The position numbers and the translations under genes are program-made. Of a stretch of 64,000 nucleotides of DNA, positions 54,145-63,181 are shown piece by piece (the first letter of the stretch is position 1; every line of letters starts with the position of its first letter). The notes beneath the pieces were generated by a model, which was not told where the DNA came from, ran no database searches, and worked only from the letters and a program-made list of their open reading frames with translations. The DNA is from Myxococcales bacterium (GTDB lineage: Bacteria > Myxococcota_A > Polyangia > Fen-1088), in the NCBI GenBank assembly GCA_003142855.1, contig PLNW01000083.1, positions 124,001 to 188,000 on the forward strand. Reading direction: 5' to 3'.

Positions 54145-54894
54145 CTACTCCGTGCGTACGACTGCGGCGCCCAGACCTTCCACCAGTCGTAGGGTGGCGC
54201 GCTCCACCGCGGCTGCGTCGCGGCCGTCGACGGTAATCTTGACCTTGTACTCCGCCAGGTTGAGCCGAGGATAGGAGCCGACCGCAACTCCGGGAAACTC
54301 GGCCACCACCGCGTCGAGGGTTGCCGCGATGACAGCCTCGCTCTCGCGCGAGTAGACCGCGCGACTGAGGATGGGACCGGTTCGGAATAGCTCGCGCACC
54401 ATCGCGAACTTGCATCGGAATATCTCGGGCACTCCGGGCAGGATGTAGACGTTCTTCACCGTCACCACCGGCCAGTGTGAGCGGTCCCCGTCCGGGCCGT
54501 AGAGCAGTCGCGCGCCGTCAGGGATGTCAGCCATGCGCAGGTCGCGCTCGTGCAGGTTGGGCCCCATGGCCGAACGAATTTTGGCCTCCAGCTCCAGATT
54601 GCGTGCCGGGCGCAGCCCAAAGGCCTTGGCCATCGCCGCCATGGTCACGTCGTCGTGGGTGGGGCCGACACCGCCCGAGGTGAAGACATGGTCGTAGCGG
54701 CTCGACATACCCCGCACAGCCTCGGAAATCTCGTCGATCTCGTCAGGGATGACGTCGATGCGGCGAACCGCCACCCCCAGCCCGCGCAGCTCGCGCGCCA
54801 GGTAGCGTGCGTTTTCTTCCTCCACCTTGGCGGAGAGGATTTCTTCACCGATGACCAGGATTCCCGCGGTGGGGCCAAGGAAGGGTAAACTCAT
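54145..54894 (-). CDS. CinA N-terminal-domain protein (MoCF-type)
   Basis: 249 residues. Molybdopterin-binding-type domain of the COG1058 group: GILVIGEEILSAKVEEENARYLA, then FTSGGVGPTHDDVTMAAMA and PGVPEIFRCKF. Related domains in CinA bind nucleotides. The C-terminal NMN-deamidase part of full CinA is absent. Start at the ATG at 54894, not the longer frame. The substrate is uncertain. Confidence 0.85.
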   Translation of the reverse strand: MSLPFLGPTAGILVIGEEILSAKVEEENARYLARELRGLGVAVRRIDVIPDEIDEISEAVRGMSSRYDHVFTSGGVGPTHDDVTMAAMAKAFGLRPARNLELEAKIRSAMGPNLHERDLRMADIPDGARLLYGPDGDRSHWPVVTVKNVYILPGVPEIFRCKFAMVRELFRTGPILSRAVYSRESEAVIAATLDAVVAEFPGVAVGSYPRLNLAEYKVKITVDGRDAAAVERATLRLVEGLGAAVVRTE

Positions 54895-54968
54895 GTCGAT
54901 TTCGATGAATACTACCCAAAAAATTGCGCCCTTGGGCAGGCTCCCCATACTGATGGGACGGAGCCGTC

Positions 54969-55280
54969 ATGCGTCGCGATACCCGGTCAGGAAAAAACTG
55001 GATTCTGCGTGGACTGGCGGCTGTCTTTTTGGCCGTGACCTTCGGCTATGTGCCGTACCACCTCTATGCGCGCTCCGGGTACGCCCGCTATCGGGAATTG
55101 CGACGCGATTGGGCGGTGGCACAAATCCGCAACGCCCGCTTGCACGCAGAGAACCAGCGGCTGGCCCGTGAAGTCGAGGCGCTGCGCACCGATCCGCGCG
55201 TGCTGGAACAGGTGGCCCGCACCGACATGGGGTGGGTGCGGCCAGGCGAGATCCTCTTCGATTTCGGCGAGGCGCGATGA
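54969..55280 (+). CDS. FtsB/DivIC-type septum formation protein
   Basis: 103 residues: cytosolic basic start, one membrane segment near 13-32, a coiled coil about 40-75 (RYRELRRDWAVAQIRNARL and ENQRLAREVEAL), and the family RTDMGWVRPGEILFDF end. These proteins join FtsL and FtsQ at the division site. Overlaps the next gene by 4 bases. Confidence 0.85.
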   Translation: MRRDTRSGKNWILRGLAAVFLAVTFGYVPYHLYARSGYARYRELRRDWAVAQIRNARLHAENQRLAREVEALRTDPRVLEQVARTDMGWVRPGEILFDFGEAR

Positions 55281-57463
55281 GACTGTCGAAGTTGCGCGTC
55301 CGTCTGGCTTTCGAGCTTCGGCGCGCTGTCCAGACAGTGTGGGGCTTTGCCCTGGTGGCGACCATGGGGGCGCTTCTGTGGCTGGGCTGGTTCCCGGACT
55401 TGCGCCGGCCCGGGGCTGACTGGACGCGCGGGTTGGCCGCGGCTGCGCTGGCGGCAGCCTTGCTGGTCAAGCTGGCCGGCCGCATGGTCACCAGCGAGCG
55501 CCGGCGCACCCGCGCCCGCGAGATGGTTTCCGATCTTGAGATGGGCCTGCTCTTGCTCTCGGCGACCTATGTTTTCCTGTCGGTCGTCGGCGGGGTCACG
55601 GCGCCGCTCTACCCGTTGGTCTATGCCTTGGTCAGCTTCCTGGTGACCTTCCATCCCCTGTCGGTCGGCTGTCCCCTGGCGGCCGCTGCCCTGGGCTTCG
55701 AGGCCATCATGGCCTATGGCCCTGGCGCCGCGCCGGGCGCTGCGGCTGCCTTCCCCGGGCATGCCGGCTTCATCGCCGTGTTCGCGGTGCTGAACGTGGC
55801 TTTCTTGCACGCCGAGGTGGCTCGCCAGCGGCGCGAGCGCCGACGCTGGCTCGCGGCCGAGGTGGCGTCCATGCGGGAAGAGGCTCGCGATTTCCGCCTC
55901 ATCTCGTCGGCGCTAGGCAGCGACAGTCGCGTGCGCACGCGGGCACAGGAGGAGGAGAAACTGTCGCAGGGATCGATCGAGACCATTCGCGAGCAGCTTC
56001 TGCACACAGTGGACCTGCTCCGTCGATCCATGGGGTTGCAGACCTGTGCCCTGCTTTGGCTGGACAGCACCGGCGACAAGTTGAAGTTCAAGGAACTGGC
56101 GAGCGATTGTTCCCACATCGCGGAGGGGCCGCTCTCGGCGCGCACCGGCGTATTGGCCGCCATCATCAAGGACCGGCGCCCCTGTGTGCTGGAATCACCG
56201 CGGCCGTCGCTTTTGCCCTACTACCAGGGGCCAGCCGATGTGTCGGCTTTCTTGGGCGTGCCGGTTTGCGAGGGACTGTCGCTGCGCGGGGTGCTGGTGG
56301 GTGACCGCAAGCAGGGCGCGGCCTTCTCTACGGCGGACGTGGAGTTGTTCACTGCCGCTGCGGATCAGGTGATGCGCATCGTGCAGTCGGAACGCGTGTT
56401 CCAGGCGGTCGAGCGCTCCAAGCACGAGCACGAGCGCTTCTACCGGGCCTCGGCTGCGCTCAACCGGGCGCTGACTTTGGCCGAGGTCTACGACGCTGCC
56501 ATCGAGGGAGCACGCGGGGCCTGCGAGTTCGACTTTGCCGCCATCGCGACCTGCGAAAACGCCGACGGGCAACACCTGCTCAGTCGGGTGGTGGGCGCGG
56601 GGGCCGACGAGCTGGCGGGGCGGACTTTCTGCGACCCGGGTTCCATTGCGTCCATGGTGGTCAAGAACAAGCTGGCTCTGCCTGCGGCTGGCGACTGGCG
56701 TGATCGTGGCGGGTCCTACGTGTTCGAGTCGCGCGAGCGCTTCAAGGGTTTCGAGTCGCTCTACGTATTGCCCTTGTTGGTGAAGGACGAGGTCATGGGA
56801 ACCTTCACTGTGGCGGCCCAGCGAGCCGGCGCCTTTCCCGCTGACCGGCGCGAGATGCTGGGCGTGATCGCGAACCAGGTGGCGATCTCCATGCAGAACG
56901 GCCGCATGGTTCAGGCGCTGGAGGAACAGGCCACCACCGACGGGCTCACCGGCCTGGTCAACCACCGCACCTTCCAGGAACGCTTCTCCGCCATGTTGGG
57001 CCGGGCCGAGCGCCATTCGATGCACGTGTCCTTCCTGCTGACTGACATCGACCACTTCAAGAAGATCAACGATACCCACGGCCACCCAACAGGCGATCAG
57101 GTCTTGAAGCGGGTGGCCGCCATTCTGAAGGCCAGCGCGCGCAAGATCGACATCGTGGCCCGCTACGGGGGCGAGGAGTTTGCCTTGGTGCTGGAGGGAA
57201 CGGATCGCGCGGGCGCGCGCCAATTGGCAGAGCGCATCCGGCAAGAAGTCGGGGCGCAGACGCACGACTCAGCCAAGGGCGCCTTCCGGGCGACGTTGTC
57301 ATTGGGCGTGGCCGTCTATCCCGAGGACGGCAAGAGCAAGCAAGAGCTGATTTCCAACGCCGACCAGGCCCTGTACGCGGCCAAGCACAGCGGCCGCGAT
57401 CGCACCGTGTGCCACGGCGAACTGGTGCGCGCCAAGCAGCCGCGGGCGCGAGCTGCGGGGTAG
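55277..57463 (+). CDS. Membrane diguanylate cyclase with GAF domains
   Basis: 728 residues. About 5-6 N-terminal membrane segments, then a coiled coil (from about 190), two GAF-like regions, and a GGDEF domain near 560-715 with the catalytic GGEEF at about residue 632. The inhibitory site RKID lies five residues before it (RxxD-x5-GGEEF), so c-di-GMP feedback is likely. It makes c-di-GMP from two GTP. The ATG overlaps the FtsB-like stop. Two PilZ proteins in this window are possible readers. Confidence 0.9.
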   Translation: MRLSKLRVRLAFELRRAVQTVWGFALVATMGALLWLGWFPDLRRPGADWTRGLAAAALAAALLVKLAGRMVTSERRRTRAREMVSDLEMGLLLLSATYVFLSVVGGVTAPLYPLVYALVSFLVTFHPLSVGCPLAAAALGFEAIMAYGPGAAPGAAAAFPGHAGFIAVFAVLNVAFLHAEVARQRRERRRWLAAEVASMREEARDFRLISSALGSDSRVRTRAQEEEKLSQGSIETIREQLLHTVDLLRRSMGLQTCALLWLDSTGDKLKFKELASDCSHIAEGPLSARTGVLAAIIKDRRPCVLESPRPSLLPYYQGPADVSAFLGVPVCEGLSLRGVLVGDRKQGAAFSTADVELFTAAADQVMRIVQSERVFQAVERSKHEHERFYRASAALNRALTLAEVYDAAIEGARGACEFDFAAIATCENADGQHLLSRVVGAGADELAGRTFCDPGSIASMVVKNKLALPAAGDWRDRGGSYVFESRERFKGFESLYVLPLLVKDEVMGTFTVAAQRAGAFPADRREMLGVIANQVAISMQNGRMVQALEEQATTDGLTGLVNHRTFQERFSAMLGRAERHSMHVSFLLTDIDHFKKINDTHGHPTGDQVLKRVAAILKASARKIDIVARYGGEEFALVLEGTDRAGARQLAERIRQEVGAQTHDSAKGAFRATLSLGVAVYPEDGKSKQELISNADQALYAAKHSGRDRTVCHGELVRAKQPRARAAG

Positions 57464-57596
57464 GGGAGCGAGGCCAACGCTGTCTTCGCCGTGCCAGGAG
57501 CGAATCGCCCGCAGCCGAGGCAACAACAAGGTAGTCGGTTGCCAACAAGCGAAGTTCGTGACGGACGAGCCACACACTGGACTTCGGAAATCTGGC

Positions 57597-59927
57597 TCAC
57601 CTGTTCCTCAGCCAGAGCCTCAGGTCGGCCCAGTGGGGGGCCAAGGTGAAGCCGTTGAGTGAGCCGCTCGACGGACACCGTTGGTCTGCGACCACGAAGT
57701 CAGCTTTGGCGACCAACTCGTCCAGGGGTGCAGCCGCCCCATCGCCCGAGCGTCGGCCTTCGGAGTCCGCGGCGACCATGTCGTTCACTTCCTTGATGGA
57801 CATCAAGCGCCTGGCGCTGCACCCAAGGTACGCGACCGCGCCGAGTGGACGGCTAGGCGGACGCTCCCTCGGCATCTCGACGACGGAGTAGTCGCCAAAG
57901 TCCCTGCGATTTCGGGTGTGGTGATAGGCGAAGTCGAAGAACACCAGCTCACTTCCGACCGTAACCTCGCGGTTGACGCTTGAGCTGCGTCTCCACAGCA
58001 GGTGGGTGACGCCCAAGCCCGCCAATTGGTCGAACACGGCGCCTGGCTCCCCTAGGTAGGCGTAGTCGATTGCGCCTTGCCAGCGTTGGCTGTCGCCCAC
58101 GAATCTCCGCTGGAGCCCGAGTCGCAGGTACTCTTCGTGCGTGAGCACAAGGGCGTTGGCAGGCAGGGCGGCCGCAATGTCTTCGTATCCTGTGTGGGTC
58201 TTTAGGGCATTGGCATCTCCGCGGAACGACGCGGACAGTAGCTCAATGGTGCGCTTGATAGGAACGTCCCCGGCCATCGCGTGGGTGGGCAGGAAGGGGA
58301 CGTCTCCGCCCCAAATCAGCTGGAGGCCGACCAGCGCCGCGACGCCGAGGCGGGCAAACAGGTTGCTGGACCAGGCGAGCGCCAGGGTGGCGCTGGTGGA
58401 TGCGACCATCCACGGGAGCAACGACTGCAGGTAGCGGTCTTGGTGGTAGGTCCAATACCATACGAAGACAGAGACCATCGCGCCGGTCGCGAGCACCCAG
58501 ACCCGCCCGCTGCGGCGGACGAACAACAGCACGGGCAGGCTGAGTGTGAAGAGAAAACCAAACACCGGTATGTTGCGGTGGAAGGGGTACCAGTCATGGG
58601 GAACAAAGGCGAAGGTGAACACGGCCAGAAAGGTTTCGCGGAGGCGCTCCATCAGTGTTCCGGTGGGCTGCCAGCCCGTGTCCAGAACCGGCCCCTTCCA
58701 GCCGGGAACCCACGGGTGGGATGGGAAGAGTTTGCCGAGCAGGGGGTACACTGGGTTGCCGTACCAGATCAGGTTCGCCAGCCAGTGAGAGGCTGTGGCG
58801 ACCAGGACCACTGCGGCCACCAGTCCTGGTCCGGTCGCGAGGAACTTGAGGATCCGACCGCGGCGTCGTGGGATGGCAAGGGCAATGCCCACAAGCAGAA
58901 AGAGCGCCGTGGGCAAGAGCAGGCTCAAGGACTGGTACTTCGTGAGCGCGCAACCAGAGATCATCAGGCCCAAGACCACGCACCTGCCCACCGACCAGCT
59001 GCGCAGCACGCGAACCGCGGCGAGTGCCAGAGGAATGGCCCAGAAAGCAAGCACGTGGTCGGCCGCCCCTCCCAGGCTCGAATCGTAGAGAAATAGGCCG
59101 GGGAACAGGAAGAACACAACCCAAGCCATTCCCGCCCGCTTGCCGGGGACCAGCGTCTCAACCAGCAACGGCGCCCCTGCCAGTGTCGCCAGGAACAGGA
59201 TGAACTCCAAGTGTGCGACAAGTTCGACCCGGAAGAACTCGTCACTGGGCGTGATGGTGAACGCCCAGGTGTACAGCCAAGACGCGAAGTGAGGCAGCGC
59301 ACCCGCATACGACCCCTCAGGGAAGGATCGAATGCTATGAGCGGCACCATAGTGCTCCGCCAGCGGGATGTGGTAGGTGCAGGCATCGAAGGAGAGGTTC
59401 TGCGGCACCATCACGCACAGGTAGACCAGTGTGATTCCGAGGGTGCCCAAGACGCTGGCGCCGATGCGCAAGGCGGAGAAGGAGACCGCGCGTCTCGAGA
59501 CCCGATGGACGTGCCAGTAGGCCCGCCGGAGGTATGGCACAAGCGTCGAGACCCCCGCTGCGGTCAGGACAATCGGGAACAGATAGAAGAATGGACCGCG
59601 CAGAAGTTTGCAGAGACCGCAAAGGAAGATCCCCGTGCCGAACACGAACACCCCGACGGTGAAGTCAAATAGAAGGCGCTCGCGCAGACGCAGTCTCAGC
59701 CCGGGGACAATGCTGAGCAGGGCGTGACCCGCGAACAGGCTGGAACAGGCGAAAACCAGCGTCCAAAGCCAGATCCCCGCGTATTTCCAAAAGATCCAAT
59801 GAACGACGCGTTCGTGCTGGTTGGTGGTGGCCAACAGGATAAAGACACCCGCGAACAAGGCTGCAGCAGTCAGATAGGGGCGGAAGCGGTCAAATGCGCG
59901 TCGCCAGACTGCAAAGACATGTGGCAT
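57597..59927 (-). CDS. Large multipass membrane protein, GT-C-like
   Basis: 776 residues from the ATG at 59927, with about 14 hydrophobic segments from residue 16 to roughly 555. SFDACTYHIPLAEHYGAA follows an early segment, in the place of the acidic catalytic loop of glycosyltransferases, and FPEGSYAGALPHFASWLYTW follows. The C-terminal 200 residues are soluble (EEYLRLGLQRRFVGDSQ). Probably a lipid-linked sugar transferase. Standing alone on its strand. Substrate unknown. Confidence 0.65.
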   Translation of the reverse strand: MPHVFAVWRRAFDRFRPYLTAAALFAGVFILLATTNQHERVVHWIFWKYAGIWLWTLVFACSSLFAGHALLSIVPGLRLRLRERLLFDFTVGVFVFGTGIFLCGLCKLLRGPFFYLFPIVLTAAGVSTLVPYLRRAYWHVHRVSRRAVSFSALRIGASVLGTLGITLVYLCVMVPQNLSFDACTYHIPLAEHYGAAHSIRSFPEGSYAGALPHFASWLYTWAFTITPSDEFFRVELVAHLEFILFLATLAGAPLLVETLVPGKRAGMAWVVFFLFPGLFLYDSSLGGAADHVLAFWAIPLALAAVRVLRSWSVGRCVVLGLMISGCALTKYQSLSLLLPTALFLLVGIALAIPRRRGRILKFLATGPGLVAAVVLVATASHWLANLIWYGNPVYPLLGKLFPSHPWVPGWKGPVLDTGWQPTGTLMERLRETFLAVFTFAFVPHDWYPFHRNIPVFGFLFTLSLPVLLFVRRSGRVWVLATGAMVSVFVWYWTYHQDRYLQSLLPWMVASTSATLALAWSSNLFARLGVAALVGLQLIWGGDVPFLPTHAMAGDVPIKRTIELLSASFRGDANALKTHTGYEDIAAALPANALVLTHEEYLRLGLQRRFVGDSQRWQGAIDYAYLGEPGAVFDQLAGLGVTHLLWRRSSSVNREVTVGSELVFFDFAYHHTRNRRDFGDYSVVEMPRERPPSRPLGAVAYLGCSARRLMSIKEVNDMVAADSEGRRSGDGAAAPLDELVAKADFVVADQRCPSSGSLNGFTLAPHWADLRLWLRNR

Positions 59928-60230
59928 GGTGGTGCTCGGCCGTTTGGACTGTCGGGACCCATTCCACGCAGTGCAGCCGATCTCCCGGGGTCCACAAGGG
60001 GATCGTTGGCAGTCTCGCATGGATCCGGGCAGATGAGCAGTTTGGAGCGGCCGCCGGATCCTTGGAAGACAACAAGTTCTTACAGAGACGCCTTGGACAG
60101 CTCAAGGCGCAACGCATTGTTCTTGGGCACTAGAAGACAGAGACGAATCGGGAACTTTCCGTCGCTGGTTGCTGTCCGAGGCGCGATGAAACTGTCCAAG
60201 TCGGGCTTTCTGTGCGCCGAACCCTAGTCT
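59928..60230. other. Intergenic region with one small hairpin
   Basis: 303 bases without a gene. A 7-base inverted repeat CGCCTTG-GACAGCT-CAAGGCG is at 60089-60109. A 13-codon reading frame from the ATG at 60184 follows CGAGGCGCG and looks like the start of the diguanylate cyclase gene (23 of 26 bases), but stops at once. Nothing else is recognised. Confidence 0.45.
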
Positions 60231-63104
60231 CTATCGGGTCCGGCGCGGCTTGTCCGGGGGCACGAGGTCCACAGGACGGTCAAGATCTGACGGTGCTGCA
60301 CTCGGTTCCAGGTCAACTGGCATGTTGAGATCCAACGGTGGCTCGCTCGCCTCGTCGGGCGCGTCCGCCTGTGGAGCCAGCGGCCGGAGAGTCATCTTGC
60401 CCGCGATGACCGAGGCATGCGGTGGGGAGGGTCGCGGAGCGGCCGGGGCGCGTGAGACCTGCGATGGCCGACCGAGGGGACCTTGAATGCTCCCCACCAG
60501 GAGGCCGGCCGGTTCCCTGCCTACCGGCGGGATCTCGATCGCGTCGTCGGGCGCGGCTGTGGCGCCAGCTGCGTGGGTTGCGTGCGGCGGGCTGCCCGGG
60601 GCCTGCGGCTTGCGCGACACGGTCAGGTAGGGGAGGGCGTCGTCAACCTGGTGCTCGAGTGCGTGCGAAACGTTTTCCTGACGTCGCTCCCACACCAGGT
60701 TGATGGTCATCTCGTGGATCTTGGCCTTGATCACGTGATACGGCCGCTCCACCTGCATCCCCTTCGCGCTCACGTGGATGATGTGATAGCCCTTGGGCAC
60801 TTTCAGGGTGACGTTGCCTTGCTTGGGCGTTGCCGCTGCTTTGGCGCGATCCTGGTCGAGCCACACCCGCGCCCCTTCCACCGGGCCGCTGTCGTCCACG
60901 ACCGTGATCTTGAACTCCGCCTCGGATGCCTCCAGGTTGAAGGCCACGAAGGCGGTCTTGCGGGGAAACACCTCAACCGCCTCATAGGGTTCGCTTAGAA
61001 CCAGCACCTGGCGTCCGCGCGTGTAGATGCCGTACAAGTGGACGAAGTACTTGCCCTTGGGAATGCCTCGAAAGGTCGTGCTGCGCTCGACCTGCCAGGC
61101 CTCGAATCGCCGCTTGCGTTGCCCCAGCCATTCCAGCTTCTTCTTGTATGCGCTGGGGTTCTCAATCACCGGCGTCTTGTTGTTTTGTGAAATGAGGACC
61201 GAGAACATCTCTTCCTTGGAATCGGGATCCCACTGCACGCGCACCACGATGGTGCCGCGGAACGAGAGAACCACCAGCCAGGCGACGGATCCCAGCAGCG
61301 CCAGCAGCGACAAACCGACGACCAAGGGGTTGAACATCACCAGGCCGGTGGAGCGGCCGATAAGCGCGCTGCTGGCCCGGTAGACTTTCTGCTTGGCAAC
61401 GTCGAACAGGATCAAGTCGACGTTCACCCAGGGGGCCAACCCGGCCGGCTGAATGCGGTACATGAGCACGGCTTCGCCGCCCATATCGTGCGCCATCACC
61501 GCCAGCGCATCTTCCGTGGCTCTGCTGGCAGCAAGCTCCTCGGTGCGGATCTTCGAGCGTGAGGCGGACAGCTCCCAGGGCGGGCGCATGAGCGCCTCCA
61601 GCAGGCCGTCCGAAAGCCTTTCCGACCGAACCAAGAAGGGCCAGTACAAGGGCTGGCCACTTCCGGGCAAGGGCGCAATGGTCACCGCGGTCAGCGTCGG
61701 TTCGTAGAGCAGGTCGAATTTTTGCAGAAGAGTGTACAGGTTGCGTGCCAGCGTCGAGGGCGGCCCCACCGGCTTCTGTGGTCCTTGGGCCGTGGCGCGT
61801 ACCTGTTCGGATTCGTCTTGGCGTGACTTGATTTCCTGGCTCAATGCCGCCGCCGCGGGGTCGGCCCCGCCTACCTTGTCCAAGCGGGCGCCCACGGCCT
61901 TGATCTGTTCCGTGCTCAGATCCTGAACCTTGATGAGCGGAGCCGCCTGGCTGACCGCCGCCCCGCCGGCCAAGGCACGCGCCGCCACAGTGGACGCCAG
62001 GCCTGGCTCCTGAGGCGCGAGTTTCTGTGCGGCTGCCAGGGCTGCCGCCTCAATCTGCGGTCCAAAAGTTCCCGGTGCCGATGCGGCCACGAGAGGCAGG
62101 GCCACGCGCCACTCGGAGGCGGGTCGGCCTAGCAAGGGTGACAGCGCCTCGTCGCGTTTCTCCACCGGATCGCCGCGTTCGACCGCCAGTGCGGCCCTCG
62201 CCACCACCACGGCCGGCACGCTGCGCGCACCCTTGAGCATGTCGAGTTCGCGTTCAGCAGCGTCGAAATCCCGCAACGCGATCTGGGCGCGAGCCTTGGC
62301 GGCACGCAGGGCGACGTTCTTGGGATCAGCCGCCAGTCCCTCGTCGGCCAGTTCCGCAGCCGCGGCCCAGTCGCCCATGAGCAGGCGGGCCTGCACGCGC
62401 GTCTGCTTGAGCAAGCTGGGCTCCTCGGCCAGGGAGCGGAGGACATCCAGCACGGCGGGCAGATGGGCGGCCATGTTGGGCAGCGCGACCTCAACGACCC
62501 GCGCGGCGGCGGCTGCGTCGCCAACCAGCAACGCCGCCTGTGCTGCCACAAAGGGACGCAGGTCCGCCAGGCCGACGGCCGGACCGTCGACCACTGTGCC
62601 GCCGATAGCCGGGGCCAGGCGTTCGGCAATCTGGCGAGCCATGGCAGCCAGCTCGCCCATGGCGACGCCCACCGAAATGCGGCCGACTCGCTTGCCTGCG
62701 GGACCATAGATCAGGCCGGTTGCTGTCAGGCGCTTGGCAGACGACTGCAACTGCGCGACCAGGATGCGGTCAGCGCCCAGTTGCTCGGCCAGCCGAGGCG
62801 CTAAGTCGTTGCTCACGGTCAAACTGCCACGCGGGGCACGGCCGGTGAGCGCCTCGATGGCAAGGGCCAGCTCATGCCTTGGCACCGTATGGCGTTCACC
62901 AGTTTTCAAGTATGAGCGAAGGAGCAGAGATACCGCAGCGGCCTCTACGCTGAGTTCCGGCGGGGCCGCCAGGTCAGGGAGCACAGCGGTGGCTTGGGCC
63001 GCCGCGGGTCGCGCGGACGTCACGACCCCGACCAAGAGCGCGGTCACGAGAGCTGAACAAAGACGAGCGCTGGCGCGGGGTGCGAGCATCGCGAGGATCT
63101 TCAT
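60231..63104 (-). CDS. Large secreted or anchored helical-repeat protein, unknown role
   Basis: 957 residues from the ATG at 63104. Signal peptide (ALVTALLVGVVTSARPAAAQ), a TolB-like module (LGADRILVAQLQSSAKRLTATGLIYG), helical TPR-like repeats to about 450, one membrane segment near 610 (VVGLSLLALLGSVAWLVVLSF), then a beta domain with PEGA-like segments (GIPKGKYFVHLYG and VPKGYHIIHVSAKG) and an acidic/Pro-rich tail. Probably envelope-spanning. No enzyme motif is seen. Confidence 0.7.
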   Translation of the reverse strand: MKILAMLAPRASARLCSALVTALLVGVVTSARPAAAQATAVLPDLAAPPELSVEAAAVSLLLRSYLKTGERHTVPRHELALAIEALTGRAPRGSLTVSNDLAPRLAEQLGADRILVAQLQSSAKRLTATGLIYGPAGKRVGRISVGVAMGELAAMARQIAERLAPAIGGTVVDGPAVGLADLRPFVAAQAALLVGDAAAAARVVEVALPNMAAHLPAVLDVLRSLAEEPSLLKQTRVQARLLMGDWAAAAELADEGLAADPKNVALRAAKARAQIALRDFDAAERELDMLKGARSVPAVVVARAALAVERGDPVEKRDEALSPLLGRPASEWRVALPLVAASAPGTFGPQIEAAALAAAQKLAPQEPGLASTVAARALAGGAAVSQAAPLIKVQDLSTEQIKAVGARLDKVGGADPAAAALSQEIKSRQDESEQVRATAQGPQKPVGPPSTLARNLYTLLQKFDLLYEPTLTAVTIAPLPGSGQPLYWPFLVRSERLSDGLLEALMRPPWELSASRSKIRTEELAASRATEDALAVMAHDMGGEAVLMYRIQPAGLAPWVNVDLILFDVAKQKVYRASSALIGRSTGLVMFNPLVVGLSLLALLGSVAWLVVLSFRGTIVVRVQWDPDSKEEMFSVLISQNNKTPVIENPSAYKKKLEWLGQRKRRFEAWQVERSTTFRGIPKGKYFVHLYGIYTRGRQVLVLSEPYEAVEVFPRKTAFVAFNLEASEAEFKITVVDDSGPVEGARVWLDQDRAKAAATPKQGNVTLKVPKGYHIIHVSAKGMQVERPYHVIKAKIHEMTINLVWERRQENVSHALEHQVDDALPYLTVSRKPQAPGSPPHATHAAGATAAPDDAIEIPPVGREPAGLLVGSIQGPLGRPSQVSRAPAAPRPSPPHASVIAGKMTLRPLAPQADAPDEASEPPLDLNMPVDLEPSAAPSDLDRPVDLVPPDKPRRTR

Positions 63105-63181
63105 CTGATCTTCGTAGGGTTTGCTCGACAAATCAATGCGCTTGGGCGACGCAGCGCGATCGCGTGATAGACTAACCGCCA

